Notes under the pieces: generated by a model
Databases searched by the model: none
Told to the model about the DNA's origin: nothing
Seen by the model: the letters and a program-made list of their open reading frames with translations, nothing else
Origin: Chloranthus sessilifolius
Lineage: Eukaryota; Streptophyta; Magnoliopsida; Chloranthales; Chloranthaceae
Assembly: GCA_021018995.1 (NCBI GenBank)
Contig: CM037590.1
Coordinates: 69,969,597-70,033,596 of the forward strand
DNA: 64,000 nt
Direction of reading: 5' to 3'
Made by a program: the position numbers and the translations under genes
In this document: in pieces, positions 31,724-44,025 of the stretch
Numbering within the stretch: the first letter of the stretch is position 1
Layout: each line of letters starts with the position of its first letter

Positions 31724-31855
31724 CCTCGCGCGAGCGAGGTTCGAACTTTGCGCGAGCGAGTGACAGACAGTCACTGGCCCTTGAAATCCCCTTCTTTATT
31801 CTAGGTTGTTCGAAGCTCGCGCGAGCAAGCTATAAGTTGTTGCGCAAGTAAGGGT
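31724..31855. repeat. CTCGCGCGAG palindrome array upstream of the accessory gene of B
   Basis: CCTCGCGCGAGCGAGG at 31724, TTTGCGCGAGCGAG at about 31747, GCTCGCGCGAGCAAGC at about 31815 and a decayed unit at about 31840. The motif matches B's own LTR array and not A's. Confidence 0.85.
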
Positions 31856-31859
31856 CAGA

Positions 31860-32440
31860 CACACTTCTGAAGCATTTTTGGTTAAATTCTCCATTTCCTT
31901 CACTTTTAGCCTCAAATTCTAATTCATATGAGTCATTCTATTATGTCTAATTCAGTACCCTATGACGAAGGACACTGATCGACTATTTTGATGGTCATCC
32001 ACCTACGATTTAACATTGTATTTATAAATGGAAATTACCATGAAATTCATTAAAATATTCATACAGTTATATAACTTTCACAAATTCAAAATAAATTTAA
32101 GGTAAATAACACCGAATAAACTTCCCGTACATCCGACTCACGTTCCTATTGGTGCGCGCTTTTTCTGGGTTCCTTTCGGTTCATGAGAATCAGTGGCCCA
32201 ATTATGTCCTAAGCGGACTCTGGCAATGCGGTGTTTTGAATATTGAAAATAAAGGGGGGTTTCTAGGAAGGCCCCTAGTTTATTCATCGCCATTCTTGAG
32301 ATATTTAACGACAAGAATATCGCCAAAGAATCACACTTTGAAAGTGTGAGTTACTTCTTTCAATTGTTTTCGCCAACGCCGAAGTTTAGATAGTTTAGTT
32401 TTCTTCTTATTGCTGTTATTCTAATTGGCTTAAGTTTTCT
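31860..32440. other. Unassigned stretch between B and C
   Basis: No gene recognised. The minus-strand segment near 32330-32270 has TTTGGCGATATTC and AATGGCGATGAAT, faintly like the primer-site region of Tat elements, so part may be internal DNA of element C. Confidence 0.35.
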
Positions 32441-32985
32441 AGTTCTACTATGAGTCTAATTATGTGGACATATTGCAGTGAATTAATATAATATTCTAGT
32501 ATCCTAATCCTAGTGCGAGTCTACTTGGTTTAAATATTTTAGTACTATCAGAAATCCATCTAGTTGAGAATCTAATTACTTTTTAGCGTCCTACCTTTAT
32601 TAGAATTCTATTGTGATTAGGTGTCCTAATTCTACTGTGATTTTAAAAGGTCTCCTAATGCTATTAGAACTCTAATTGATTTAATATTTTAATCTTATTA
32701 GAACTCTAATTAATTAAGTCCCTTAATCCTTAGAAATCTAGTTAATTAAGTTTCCTAATCCTACTAGGAGTCTAATTAATGCAATATTTTAATCTTATTA
32801 GAACTCTAATTAATTAAGTCTCCTAATCCTACTAGGAGTCTAATTAATATTAGTCTCCTAATCGTACTAGGAATACAACTATTCTAATTTTACTAAGACT
32901 GATTAGAACAAGTGTACTAATTGTACTAAAATTCCAATTAAAGCAAGTATACTAATTTTACTAAAATTCTAATTAAAGCCACTAA
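32440..32985. repeat. AT-rich degenerate repeat array
   Basis: About a dozen units of roughly 40-45 bp around TCCTAATCCTACTAGGAG and TCTAATTAATTAAG. Units drift strongly toward the ends. Confidence 0.75.
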
Positions 32986-33699
32986 AAAAAAGGGGTTTGA
33001 GCCCGCTATGCTAAGGATGATTGGCCTCGTTCCGGAATACCCTCTGTAAGCTCCCTTGGGCAAATCGGGTGGCTGAGATTAAAGCAAATTAAATTTTGAA
33101 TTATAAGATAGTATTTCTTTGGATTTTTAAAGTAAACAATTTTGGATTAGAATCATGAATTAAAATTTGAAACTAGAAATTAAGAACTGAACTATAAGTA
33201 GGGATTTTAAAAATCTCAAATTGAGTAATTAAGAGTAAAATTTAAAATCTAAGAACTGAATTCGGGATCGAATTCAGAAAATCAGACCGTATGATTAAGG
33301 ATTGGTTCTAAAAACTGAGAATTAGAACCAATGATTAATAATAAGACTGGAGATTGAGATTTCAGAACAAGATTGAGGCTTAGGGTCGGGGATTAGACAG
33401 TCTGATTAAGGACTGGTTCTAGAAACTAAGAACTAGAACCAGATATTAAAAATTACTTTCTAAAAAAAATGGTGCTATGGTATAAGACTGAAAATTTAAT
33501 GCTAATAGTTAAAATGGAAAAAAAAATCTAAGAATTAAAACTAGGATCGAAAAGTAAAAACTAAAAGGAAAATTTTACCTAAGGCCGAGGCCAGAGAGGG
33601 ATCTCGAAATCCAAAGCTTGAAGGCCAGGAACTCGAGAGAGGGAAAGTCTCTAAAAAATCCTGTCCCTAGGGTCGAGGTATACAAGTCTATTTATAGGT

Positions 33700-34060
33700 T
33701 TTTTTCTAATTACGCGTACTGTGGGGTTGTTTAACTTTCAATTACACACTCTGTTTCAGGCGTTTAATTGAATTGTACATCGGCTAACTAGTGCTTATTC
33801 GCTTTGAGTCGGTCACCGCCTCAGTGAGCGACCGGCTGACTGACTCAGCTAGGCTTTCTAGTTCTAATCACGTTATGACTAATTGCGCGCTTACTTTGGA
33901 GTGCGCAATCCGATTGAGCGCTTCATTCAAAGTGCTTAATCGTGGAATTTTGGCAGTTAAGGGTTGGGAGACTACGTCGGGGACAAACCAATTGCGCGCC
34001 TGTGATATGGCATTCAATCCGATCACGCATGCCACGTGGAGTGCGTAATCGAGTCTCGAG
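33700..34060. repeat. GCGCAATT inverted-word cluster in LTR C
   Basis: ATTGCGCGC, GTGCGCAATCCGATTGAGCGC-like, CAATTGCGCGC and GTGCGTAATC words in both orientations, continuing at 36770-36830 beyond the inserted LTR. They lie upstream of the TATA box on the minus strand. The pattern is less regular than in the other LTR families. Confidence 0.6.
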
Positions 34061-34265
34061 GCGGTCTAGAGAAAGGAGGTTTGGTCTGAAAAGGTGTGAC
34101 AGCCCGGATTTTTGCACTCAAAAATCCGTGCCATTAGGATCATGCTCTGGATGATCCCAAGGAAAAATCACAGAGTGTCTGCTCGTATAGCGAAAATCAG
34201 AGCAGACACGGTCCAGTAGTGGCAGATCAAGTCATCATATAAGGCATTTAAAAAGAAAGAAGTAA

Positions 34266-34269
<4 letters not shown>

Positions 34270-34334
<65 letters not shown>
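34270..34334. repeat. (TA)n microsatellite
   Basis: About 65 bp of TA within the solo LTR. Confidence 0.97.
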
Positions 34335-34337
<3 letters not shown>

Positions 34338-34366
34338 AATATACATCCTCAAAAAGGAATCAAGAA

Positions 34367-34408
34367 GAACCACTGGTGATGGACATCCATCACCCAAAAC
34401 AATGGTTC
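34367..34408 (-). other. Conserved LTR hairpin, solo LTR 3
   Basis: Minus strand GAACCATT..GGGTGATGGATGTCCATCACC..TGGTTC: an inner 9-bp stem and an outer GAACCA/TGGTTC stem. Confidence 0.65.
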
Positions 34409-34530
34409 CTATAGAATATATAATAATACAAGTAAAATATCTATAGAAATAAATATAGAAGGTGGCCACCAGGCACACAATAATGCAGAGTATAAAACAT
34501 AATCCAAAATACAAGACTAATGTATCCAGG

Positions 34531-34632
34531 CTAAGGGTAAAACTCGTTTGCCTGGATATCAGTCTCCTCGTTCTCAGCCTCTGGCTGATAATCCGAGTCG
34601 CTCTCGATACTCGGTGCTCAAGCCTCAGAACC
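34531..34632 (-). other. Acidic short reading frame in solo LTR 3 (one stop)
   Basis: Same position as in the other LTRs, after TGTGTCATAG. It reads SDSDYQPEAENEE and ends NEFYP-stop, with one TGA at codon 5. Acidic character and the DY.P.E core are kept. Confidence 0.45.
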
Positions 34633-35462
34633 TATGACACAGAGTCAGGAGTGAGCTAACTATCTAAGCTCAGTAGAAGAATTTTAGTTAAAGTTGCATC
34701 TTAATTATAAAACATGGTTGCAGAAGATATTTCAGACAGATATGTAATTTCAGAATATAGACATAATTGAATGTATACGTATGTATGATCGATATGCAAA
34801 ATTTATCGAAAGCGCATGTAACTAGTAAGAGCGCATGTATCTCGAGTTTTAGTTTTTCGTGATGCTATGTACAATATTTAATGACTTAAAATAATATACT
34901 TAAGTAACTCCCGTGAGTATAACACGTGGTAGCTAGATTTGTGCCGATGGGTAATCCCGACCATTGTCGTTCAATGAACAATTTAAGGAATTACAATAGT
35001 GCCTCATCTAAGGAGTGCAATTGTGCCGAGGATTTTCAAAGCAGATGCACGATTGTTCCAGGCACGGATATATCGCCAAGTTGGTGAGATTCGTCAGATT
35101 ATTAAACCTCAAATCACATACAGACAAATTATACATAACATGAATCAGGTGATAGGTATCAGATAACAGTAATAAGATATAATAGAGTTTTCACACATGC
35201 TAAACATGAATGGAAAGTAAAATCAGAATATGCAGTCAAATGCAGAAGATTTGGAACCATGAGATCAAGAATAAATGTAATTTCAGTTGAATTCTCTTAC
35301 CTCAGATCAGACCTTTCTAAGCAAATCCAAAGCTTTTTAAAGCATCACAGTCTGATCTTAGACCATAGACAGTATGTTTATTGTTAGAGATGTCAAAACA
35401 TCAATTGGCACAGTATCCAATAGTGTCTTATTCACAAAACTAAAACAGTAAAAAACAGGAGT

Positions 35463-36009
35463 GATTGATCAATCAATGTCCTTGCTTGATCGATCAATCA
35501 TCTAACTTGATTGATCAAATACCTCCCTTGATCGATCAATGTCCCCCTTTAACTCATAAGTGACAGAGGGGATTTGATTGATCAACATCCCTGTTTGATC
35601 GATCAATCCTCAAATTTGATCAATCAATCTCTCCATTGATCGATCAATCCAATCAGACACAAATTTTTACCTCCTGTATGCACACTTAACTTATAAAATT
35701 TGATCGATTAATATCCAAATTGATCGATCAATCTTCCTCATTGATCCATCAATGTCCATATTGATCGATCATTCTTGCCTTTGATCGATCACCTCACTGT
35801 GATCATTCAACCTCTCATATTGATCGATCAATTCTCAACTTGATCGATCAACCTTCAAATTTGATCGATCAATGCCCATCGGGCATTTAACTTCTAGAAA
35901 AGCACCCTAATGTTCCCATTAACTGAATATACAAATTGATCAATCAATCCTTTATATTAATCGATTAATTTCAGGCTTGATCGATCAATTCACTAATTTA
36001 ATCGATCAA
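35463..36009. repeat. TTGATCGATCAA palindrome array
   Basis: More than twenty copies of TTGATCGATCAA or one-base variants (GATCAATCAA, GATCGATTAA) over about 550 bp. It is the longest palindrome array in the window. Confidence 0.93.
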
Positions 36010-36869
36010 GGATGACAGTTTTCTGTCATTAATGGCGATCACTTGTTCTTGACCTACTTTGATCCTTAACCATTAATGATCCCTAACAACCATTCATACA
36101 TATCCCTTTACACATTTATGAGGTGTTAATTTATACAATTTTAATATAAAAACTCACCTATTTAAAGTCCCTTTCGAGTTCTCGGCAAACACGATCTGGA
36201 GAGGGTTTCAGATCTCAAATAAGAAATTATTGCCGTCACGACTCGGAATAGCAGGCATGTGGCTTCACTTTGACCGACAGAGATGGCACACATCTTCGTA
36301 AGACAACTCGACGCACCGACGTCGATTCTGCTCTATTAAATCAAGCAATCTCAACCCTAGGTTTCTTCTAACTGTGGTTTCGCAAAGTAACCACCAAAAA
36401 ACCCAAATCTCTTAGCTATGGATTCACAGGGATCAAGGAGAAGAAGAGCACTGATAGCTTATATTTCTCTTCTTCCTTCTCTTATAAGCTAACAGATGAA
36501 ATATCCTTGATATTTCAGTTCTTCTCTAAACTTAACCTCCGGTGTGAAGCACATATATGACTTCTTCGGCGTACAACCTTTCACCCAAGGTCTTACAAGA
36601 CTCGGACTCACACAAGAAGTCACGCATGACTTCATCTAATCGCGGATTAATATTATTCTTAATAATATTAATTTAAAAATTTTAAATTTATCTCGATTTT
36701 CGTGCCGAGCATGCTTATTAAAGCAGTTGAGTTCTTGTTATGAATTTTAGGGTCATTACAGAAGGGACTGATTGCACGTTCATGAGTTGGCATACAATCG
36801 AATTGCGCACATGGTTTTAGGCGCGTAATTGGGGTTGTTCGGGTCCGGGTCAAGTCTAAAATGTCAGAC

Positions 36870-37090
36870 TATTATTTCAGTCTACATTTCAACTATATAC
36901 TATTTTTTCAGTATATAGTCTCCCTACGTTGGGATCTGAGACACAGAGCTATTGTTTCAGCCTATGTTCAGTTATGTACTATTATTTCAGTGTATGATCC
37001 CCACGATAGGGTTAAAGGGGTATGAGCCACAGAGCTATTGTTTCAGCCTGTGTTAAGCCACATGCTATTGTTTCAGCATAGTCCCCATAT
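36870..37090. repeat. TATTGTTTCAG repeats in LTR C
   Basis: Five imperfect units of about 30-65 bp containing CTATTGTTTCAGCCT or CTATTATTTCAGTGTAT, with ATAGGGTT between them. Confidence 0.7.
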
Positions 37091-37204
37091 TAGGGTTGTT
37101 AAACTTTCAGAGAAGGTAAGTCTTTTCTGAAAAGTCGCGGACAAGGTCAAAGGTTGACCGAATAATTTTATACATTCCAAGAGGGAAAAATGGGAGTGTC
37201 TACA

Positions 37205-40200
37205 GTTCCCACGTGTCTTCTTCCCGCGTATGGTTCCGCCACTGTACAAGTACTAATGGAATTTTCTTAGTGCCTAGAATTTACTCCTTCCGATCAAGAA
37301 TTTGTATTGGGTCCTCTCTGACGGTCAAATCTTCTTAGATTTCAATCGGTTGATAATCCAACACGTGTGTTGGGTTCTTGACATATCTGTCTTAACATTG
37401 AAACATGAAATACATCATGCATGTTGGAGAGATGTGGTGGTAGTGCAATTCGGTAAGTGACCTCTCCAACACGTCCCAAAACTTCAAATGGCCCTACAAA
37501 GCGAGGGCTCAACTTGCCACGCTTCTTAAAATGCATAACGCTCTTCTTCAGCGAAATCTTACTGAAGACTTTGTCTCCCAACTGAAAGCATGATACCGTG
37601 TTAACATTAGTGGTTTGTACATGCAGTTCATTTGAATGCACAATTAAGTTTTACCTAAAAGTCCACGCTCATCCTCTTTAGGTCCGCATAGATTTTCTGT
37701 CTACTTTGAGCGACCTTTAATCGTTCTCAAATCAAGCATATCATCTCAGTGGTGCTTTCTAAAACCTCAGGCCCCAATATAAAGTTCTCTCCCGTCTCTT
37801 CCCAATTAATTGGAGATCGACATTTTCGACCATACAATGTCTCATATGGTGTCATGCCAATACTTGCCTGAAAGCTATTATTATAGGCAAACTCGATTAA
37901 TGGCAAGTGCTGATCCCATGATCCCTGAAAATCAAGCATGCAGGCCCGTAACATATCTTTTATAATCTGATTTACTCTCTCGGTCTGGCCATCTGTTTGT
38001 GGATGAAATGCTGAACTGAAGTCTAGGCTAGTGCCCATCCCTTCTTGAAATTTTTTCCAAAATTGAGAAGTATACAGTGGATCTCTATCTAACACAATGC
38101 TTAGGGGAATGCCTTGCAATCGAACAATCTCCCTCATATACAGATCTGCGAGCCTACTTGCCGTGTAGGTGATGTTATAAGGCAAGAAATGGGCATATTT
38201 TGTAAGTCTATCAATGATCACCCAAATTACATTGTGCTTCTTTGGTGTTTGTGGCAATCCTAAAATAAAATCCATTGATATGGATTCCCACTTCCATTCC
38301 GGTATAAGTAAGGGTTGCAATAACCCTGATGGATGTCGCTGATCTATTTTCACTTGCTGACATACCAAACACCTTGAAACATACTCAGTAGTGTCCATTT
38401 TTAAACCTCTCCACCAGAAGCCTTTCTTCAAATCTTGATACATCTTAGTGCCTCTTGGGTGGATAACATAAGGTGATTTATGTGCTTCATCCAAACTGAC
38501 TTGTCGCAGATCGACATCTGTTGGTATACACAATCTCCCTTTATACAATAGTGAACCATCGCTCTTTATGGAGAAATCCTGCTGAGTACCGTCCTTCAAT
38601 CCTTGTCGAATTTTTAATAATTCAACGTCTTTCATCTGTAGCTCACAAATCTGATCGAAGATGACTGGTCTGATCGTAACATTTGCCAGAAAAGCTCCTA
38701 GAGCTGTCACCTCTATCCGTGCATCGCATAGAGCTGTCTTCTAATAATTTCCATCTGCGAAGCCCCACGATTAAATTTGACAATTGTGCTGAAGTCTTGC
38801 GACTCAAGGTATCGGCAACAACGTTCGCCTTGCCTGGATGATACTGTATGGAGCAATCATAGTCTTTAAGAAATTCAATCCACCTTCTTTGTCTCATATT
38901 TAAGTCTTTCTGGGTGAATAAATATTTGATACTCTTATGGTCTGTGAAGATCTCAAAGGCTTCACTATATAAATAATGTCTCCATATCTTCAACATAAAA
39001 ATCACTGCTGCTAACTCAAGGTCATGCGTCGGGTAATTCTTTTCATGGTCCTTAAGCAATAACCGTTTTGTGTTGATTGAATACATAACCCAAGTCGCTG
39101 TTTGACACAACACTGAACACCACAAATCCTCCAGTGCCATCTGGGATGGCTAGCACTGGTGCCGAAGTAAGTCTTCTCTTCAATTCTTGAAAACTCTTCT
39201 CACATGCCTCGGTCCATTCAAACCTCGTATTCTTCCTTGTCAACTTTTTAAGCGGACCGAAAAGTTTTGAAAACCCTTCCACAAATCTTCGATAGTATCC
39301 CGCCAAGCCTAGAAAGCTTCTCACCTCAGTAACTGTCTTAGGTTGTTCCCATTGAACCACATCTTCTATGTTAGCTGGATCTACCTTAATTCCTTCTTCA
39401 GAGATAATATGTCCCAAAAAGCTTACTTGTTCTAGCCAAAACTCGCATTTGTTAAGCTTAGCATACAGCTGATGCTCTCTTAATGTTTGTAATGTGACCC
39501 GTAGATGTTGCTTATGCTCTCCCTTTGTTTTTGAGTATATCAGTATGTCGTCAACAAATACTACTACACAAGTGTCAAGGTGAGGCTTGAACACCCTATT
39601 CATGAGATCCATAAAAGATGTTGGTGCATTAGTCAAGCCAAAAGACATCACAAAGAACTCATAGTGCCCATATCTAGTCCTAAATGTCGTCTTCTGAATA
39701 TCCTCAACTCTGACTTTCAACTGGTGATATCCGAATCTCAAATCAATCTTCAAAAAGAATCTGACTTCTTATAATTGATCAAACAGATCATCGATTCTTG
39801 GGAGTGGGTATTGATTCTTAATTGTCAGTTTATTCAGTTGACGGTAGTCGATGCATAATCTCATCGACTCGTCCTTCTTTACGAACAAGATTGGTGCTCT
39901 CCAAGGAGAAACACTAGGTCTTATAAAACCCTTGTCTAACAGCTCTTGCAGTTGATCCTTCAACTCTTTCAATTCGGCTGGGGCCATTCTGTATGACACT
40001 TTAGACACTGGTTCTGCACCTGGCGCTAATTCTATAGTGAAGTCGACTTCTCTATCAAGTGGCAATCTCGACAATTCTTTAGGAAAAACATCCTCAAAGT
40101 CACACGCAACCGGAAAGTCCGTGAGCATGTTCTTCCCTTCCTTACTTTCTTGCAAAAATGTAAGGTATTCGTTACACCCCTTCCTCATCATTTTCTGTGC

Positions 40201-40622
40201 ACGGATTGTGGAAATGAGTGGTACAAAAATCGATCGCATGCTGAGGAATTTGAATGATCTACTCTTATCTGGGCGGAAGGTAACGATCTTCCTCGGGCAA
40301 TCCACGCTTGCACCATGGATGGATAACCCATTCATGTCAAGGATTACGTCGAATCCTTGCATATATAACAGTATCAAATATGCCTGTAATTCTTGGTCTA
40401 TATATCCCCTGATGTTTACCATAATAGATCGACAAACGGTGTCTGTTTTAATTGTACTACCCGTTGGGATTGACACGTCCATAATGGAGTCTAAGGGTTC
40501 AGGAATGGCTTTCACCCTTACTGCATATTCAGGCGTCACGAAATAATGTGTAGACCCTGGGTCTATCAGGACTCGTGCTTCCTAGCAAAGGAAGTCGCCC
40601 CTTGTACACATTTGTAACGTAC
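37205..40622 (-). pseudogene. pol of element D (Tekay type), decayed, chromodomain cut
   Basis: Minus strand. Protease: a [11 protein letters not shown]-like stretch at about 40560 and QGFDVILDM near 40340. [20 protein letters not shown] near 39910 and FVDDILIYS near 39560. RNase H: 39140-38800 with [11 protein letters not shown]. Integrase: 38640-37727 with intact HPRG..CLVCQQVK zinc-finger cysteines, MDFILGLP, LDRDPLYTS (S to L) and ERVNQIIKDM. The GPY/F-type KLSPRFVGPFEVLGRVGEV is at about 37530. The chromodomain begins PIQILDRKE and breaks off inside EEDTWEL at 37205, where LTR C starts. Stops and shifts lie near 39770, 39100 and 37710. It is better preserved than element A's pol. Confidence 0.9.
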
Positions 40623-40770
40623 CTACGTTATATATACACACTATGAATTAAGATACAAAAGTGATTAAGCATAGATGGTAGCATAATAACTAAATGAAGG
40701 ATGTCTACTTTTCTATGTATGCACCTTCTTCATCTAAAGAATTCAATGACTTTCATAAAATTATTTATGC
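40623..40770 (-). other. Intron-like segment between gag and protease of D
   Basis: 148 bp, AT-rich, with minus-strand borders ACAAG|GCATAA and AACGTAG|GTACG. It sits at the same codon pair as 4541-4660 in element A and shares TTTAGATGAAGAAGGTGCAT-like sequence with it. The donor is GC rather than GT. Flanking protein sequence (ANTSNDIIQ before, GTLQM after) matches element A on both sides. Confidence 0.6.
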
Positions 40771-41930
40771 CTTGTATAATGTCGTTGCTTGTATTGGCGG
40801 CTTTGGCGGTGATTGCGTACGCCCGACCTTGCACTATGGGCCGTGTTTGTCGCGCAAGCCTTTGTGGTCACTCAGTAGTCATCTTTCCTTCATTCCTCAA
40901 CATTGGACAATCTTTGATCAGATATCCCATTTTTCCACATTTGAAGCATCCACCCGTACCCCTTCTACAATCAGACGTATTATGAGACTTGCCACTCTTG
41001 GCACAAGTCTCCACTGGTGTGGACAATGTTGCTCTTGAAAAGCCTTGAGTGACTGACACTCCAGTGGTGGTACTAGGATTCTCATAGCGGATAGGCCTCA
41101 TCGAAGTAGACATAGGTGACCTACGATAACTGATCTGAGGTGGTCTAGAGTAGTGGGTCTGTGTAAACTGCCCCTGACTAGGCGCTACAAAACGCGGCTT
41201 TTTATTCACCGATTCATAGTTTCCCCCTCTACTTTGATCCATCTATCCCTTTCCTTATTGGTCCCTCTTATTGTACATTTCATTAAGCGATTTGTCCACT
41301 ACTAGCGCCTTTCCCATGACTTTTGTATAAGTCTCCAATTCAAATGCCGCAACCCTATCACGTAGGATTGACCTCAACCCATTCTCGAATTTGTTGGCCT
41401 TCATAATTTTTGTAGCCACATAATTAGGAGAAAATCTTTACAATCGTATAAACTCCGTGTCATATTCTCTCACGATTATTGCTCCCTGTTCCAAGGACAT
41501 GAATCTTGCAACCATCTGATTCCTTAACTACTTTGGGAAGCATTCCTAGTTGAACGCATAAACAAATTCTTCCCATGACCACAAACCTCCTGGGTGCTCT
41601 TGTTCTCTTTTCAATAATACCGACTTCCACCACGAGTCGGCATCTCCTTCCAGCTGACACGAAGCCCATCTGACTTTCTCAACATCCGTGCATGACATTC
41701 TCTCCAATAGGTTCTTGGTTTGATTCAATCACTTTTCCGCCTCCAATGGGTCAGTCTAACCATAAAAGCTTGGAGGTTTTAGCTTCCTGAACTCAACAAA
41801 TCCAGAGTGATATGGATTTGCAGTGGCAGTAGGAGGTGGTGTATGTTGATGATTATTGGCAATCAATAATGCTGCTTGCTGAGAATGATATTTTCCATGG
41901 TCTGCATCATTCTTTGGATTGATTCAAGCC
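40771..41930 (-). pseudogene. gag of element D, decayed
   Basis: Minus strand. From about 41930: QRMMQTMENI and NNHQHTPPPTATAN, then FRKLKPPSFYG and the capsid-like part RWASCQLEGDADSWWKSV (41728-41546). After breaks near 41450, the nucleocapsid part (41242-40868) has CAKSGKSHNTSDC and CFKCGKMGYLIKDC, a zinc knuckle whose histidine is now tyrosine. Upstream of 41930 lies sequence also found at 60061-60165, so the original gag start or leader is either shared with or replaced by Tat-tail sequence. Confidence 0.78.
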
Positions 41931-42019
41931 TTTCTCCTTACCTTGGGTCATACATTTGTCAAAGTAGTTTCACAAAGACAATTCTGGTCGGGGCCTGATT
42001 TGAACTAACATGAGCGGCC
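41931..42019 (-). other. Leader-like segment shared with 60061-60165
   Basis: Contains GGCCGCTCATGTTAG, GGCCCCGACCAG and GTCTTTGTGAAAC on the minus strand, the same order as on the plus strand at 60066-60125. It is continuous with 44282 onward across the solo-LTR insertion. Confidence 0.65.
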
Positions 42020-42024
42020 CAATT
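42020..42024. repeat. Target-site duplication (CAATT), left
   Basis: CAATT before TGTAATATCCC, identical to 44277-44281. Confidence 0.9.
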
Positions 42025-42757
42025 TGTAATATCCCTGATATTTTTGACCTATTTTCGTTTACCTCGATAAGCGTGTCCGAAAAATATTGTGGACTATTTT
42101 AGATTTTTGGTAATCTAAGTCTATGATAAGACTTTTGGCATAAAGATTTCGTTTTAAGAGGTGTGCAAGTCATGTAATCTATGACTCACACAATAGCATT
42201 GGTGTTTGTGTTTAACACCGAATAATGTTCAACTTAAGTAGATAAGTAGTAATTACAAATATCTAGGTTTTGTTTTGTATTATAAAGAGAGAGATTTGAG
42301 AGAATTTACACTTCTCTCTTTCGGTGGAAAGTAAATTGCAAACCAATTGGGCTGCTTTTGATCTTTAGATCTTGAGAGAGTGAGAGCTCCTCTTCCCATC
42401 TCAACCATTGGTTTATTTGGTACTTGAAATTGGATCAGTTTGAGATATTGGAAGAGAAGGTTAGAGGAGAGGATATCACTGTATCGATAGGATCTGTGCA
42501 ATGGAAGAAGGGTTATAATGGGATGACTTGAAGCTTTTAAACCTTCAATCATAGAAGCTTGTTCCGGTGCGTGAATCGGTACAAGGGGATCAACAGATTA
42601 AGCTACAAGAGGTATGCCTTGAAACCTCCTTATGTAAATTTATTGGGTTTTGTTAAGAAATTAAGATTTGGATTCAATAGAAAGGATTGAATGGCTGTGT
42701 AGAAAATGATGAAAAAGAATCCGGGCATGTTGAATTAACAGCCACAGAGCCTGGGAA

Positions 42758-42936
42758 ATTCGACTGTCGATTTCAAAATCGACTGTCGAAATTGGAAATC
42801 GACTGTCGAATTGGAAATCGACAGTCGAAAATAAGATTTTAAGCTTTAAACAGAGTTCTGAAATTCGATGGTCGAATTTAAAATCGACCATCGAATTTCA
42901 AATTCGACCATCGAATTTGAAATCGATGGTCGAATT
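42758..42936. repeat. TCGACTGTCGA / TCGATGGTCGA array
   Basis: Four TCGACTGTCGA or TCGACAGTCGA units followed by four units that alternate between TCGATGGTCGA and its complement TCGACCATCGA. Because both strands of the same word occur, neighbouring units can pair with one another as well as fold individually. Confidence 0.9.
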
Positions 42937-43836
42937 CTGTCCAGCTTTTGGCTTTTAAATATTTGATTGGATTTTTATTTTGTGAGCTTTTGGGTTGATT
43001 TTTGGGTTCTATATTAACACTGAGGGTGTTAATATATGTAGGTTTTGACAATTGGGAGTCCTTGGAGAGGACTGCTTGTTCATGCTTTTGAATTTTCTTG
43101 GTTAAGGTAGGGAAATCCTAATTATTATTTGCATGAATTATAAGCATAAACTGTTATAAATCATTTATTTTTAGAAGCATAAAATATGGAAATTTCGTTG
43201 CACACAGTATAATTAAAACTTTGAACATATGATACAATCCGAAAATTTGTAAACCTTGTCATAAATAAGAATCATTGGAAATCAGAACCTCAGCTAAATT
43301 TGAATCAGAACCTCAGTTAAATTTTGAATCAGAACTTCGAATCAGAACTTTGAATAATCAGTATATGATATGAATAATAAACTTGGATATGTGTTAGCAT
43401 TTGCATTTGATTTTGGGTTCATAAGTACGATGCCCTAGATTCTACCAATCGTGTTGACGGTAAAACTTTGGCGCAAGTTTCCCTCATAGCGTAGGGGCTT
43501 GTTGCATTTTCGAAATGGGTTCATGAACGACGATGGTCAGTAGGGTCTTCCCATCGGTCACGATCCGCTCTCATGCTATAGGAAATTTGGGAGATAAAAT
43601 TAAGTTATAAATTTAAGACAAGAAGCATGCTAAATCAGAACATTTTGAACACTTTAGATTTTATTATCAGTTTTGACTCAGGATTAGAATTGGAGATTTA
43701 ATTTGAAAAGCATCATTGAAAAACCATATTTGATCCGATTCCGTCTTTTGAAAACCTTTACTTATAAAGAAATGCAAATAGATCTGTCTTCCTCTATTGA
43801 GCTTGGCTGTTAGCTCACCCTCGACTATACGTCACA

Positions 43837-43932
43837 GGTACTGAGACTGACCTTGTGTCAGAGGATCCGGAGGACTCCGATTATATTCCCGAGGAGGATT
43901 TGGACATACCAGCTGAGGAGTTTTTCCCGTGA
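43837..43932 (+). other. Acidic short reading frame in solo LTR 4
   Basis: 32 codons including TGA, directly after TATACGTCACAG. Reads SEDPEDSDYIPEEDLD and ends EEFFP-stop, uninterrupted. The frame is not continuous with coding sequence upstream in the way seen in A, since the alignment gains a 1-base difference just before the AG. That points to the AG as the true boundary. Confidence 0.58.
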
Positions 43933-44025
43933 TCTTAGATTCTGTATTTTTGGTATTTTGTCTGGATATTATTTTTGGATTGATGAGCCTTAGGCTATTA
44001 TTTTTGATCTTTTGATATCACTCGA

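Larger units (their letters stand above)
27310..32100 (-). mobile_element. Element B: 3' part of a Tekay-like element with accessory gene
   Basis: On the minus strand: palindrome array and TATA (31855-31708), accessory gene (31505-30218), purine-rich GGTGGGATGAA at 29653-29643, LTR (29642-27310). No pol or 5' LTR is present; the upstream end fades into other repeats near 32100. The relation to A rests on the homologous accessory gene in the same place and on the shared LTR modules. Confidence 0.72.
34095..36760 (-). mobile_element. Solo LTR with TTGATCGATCAA array (family 3)
   Basis: Minus strand TGTAATGACCC (36760) to GGGCTGTCACA (34095), 2666 bp. Flanked by AAAGG (34090-34094) and GAAGG (36761-36765), a 5-bp duplication with one mismatch. 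It is related to the LTRs of A and B by module order. It presumably arose by LTR-LTR recombination. Confidence 0.82.
32986..37204 (-). repeat. LTR C, interrupted by a solo LTR
   Basis: Minus-strand LTR starting TGTAGACACTCCC at 37204, inserted within element D's chromodomain. It has GCGCAATT-type inverted words at 36770-36830 and 33700-34060, i.e. on both sides of the 34095-36760 insertion, and a TATA box CCTATAAATAG near 33690. 33000-33650 is purine-rich with repeated AAGAACTGAA-like words. The inner end is not resolved (somewhere between about 32320 and 33050). Confidence 0.5.

Noticed and set aside
34248-34514. Tyr-Ile repeat frame (also 26712-26903)
   Set aside because: Translation of TA runs.
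35463-36009. CRISPR-like array of regular repeats
   Set aside because: Repeats are 12-bp palindromes with irregular spacers inside a plant LTR; there are no cas genes and the host is eukaryotic.
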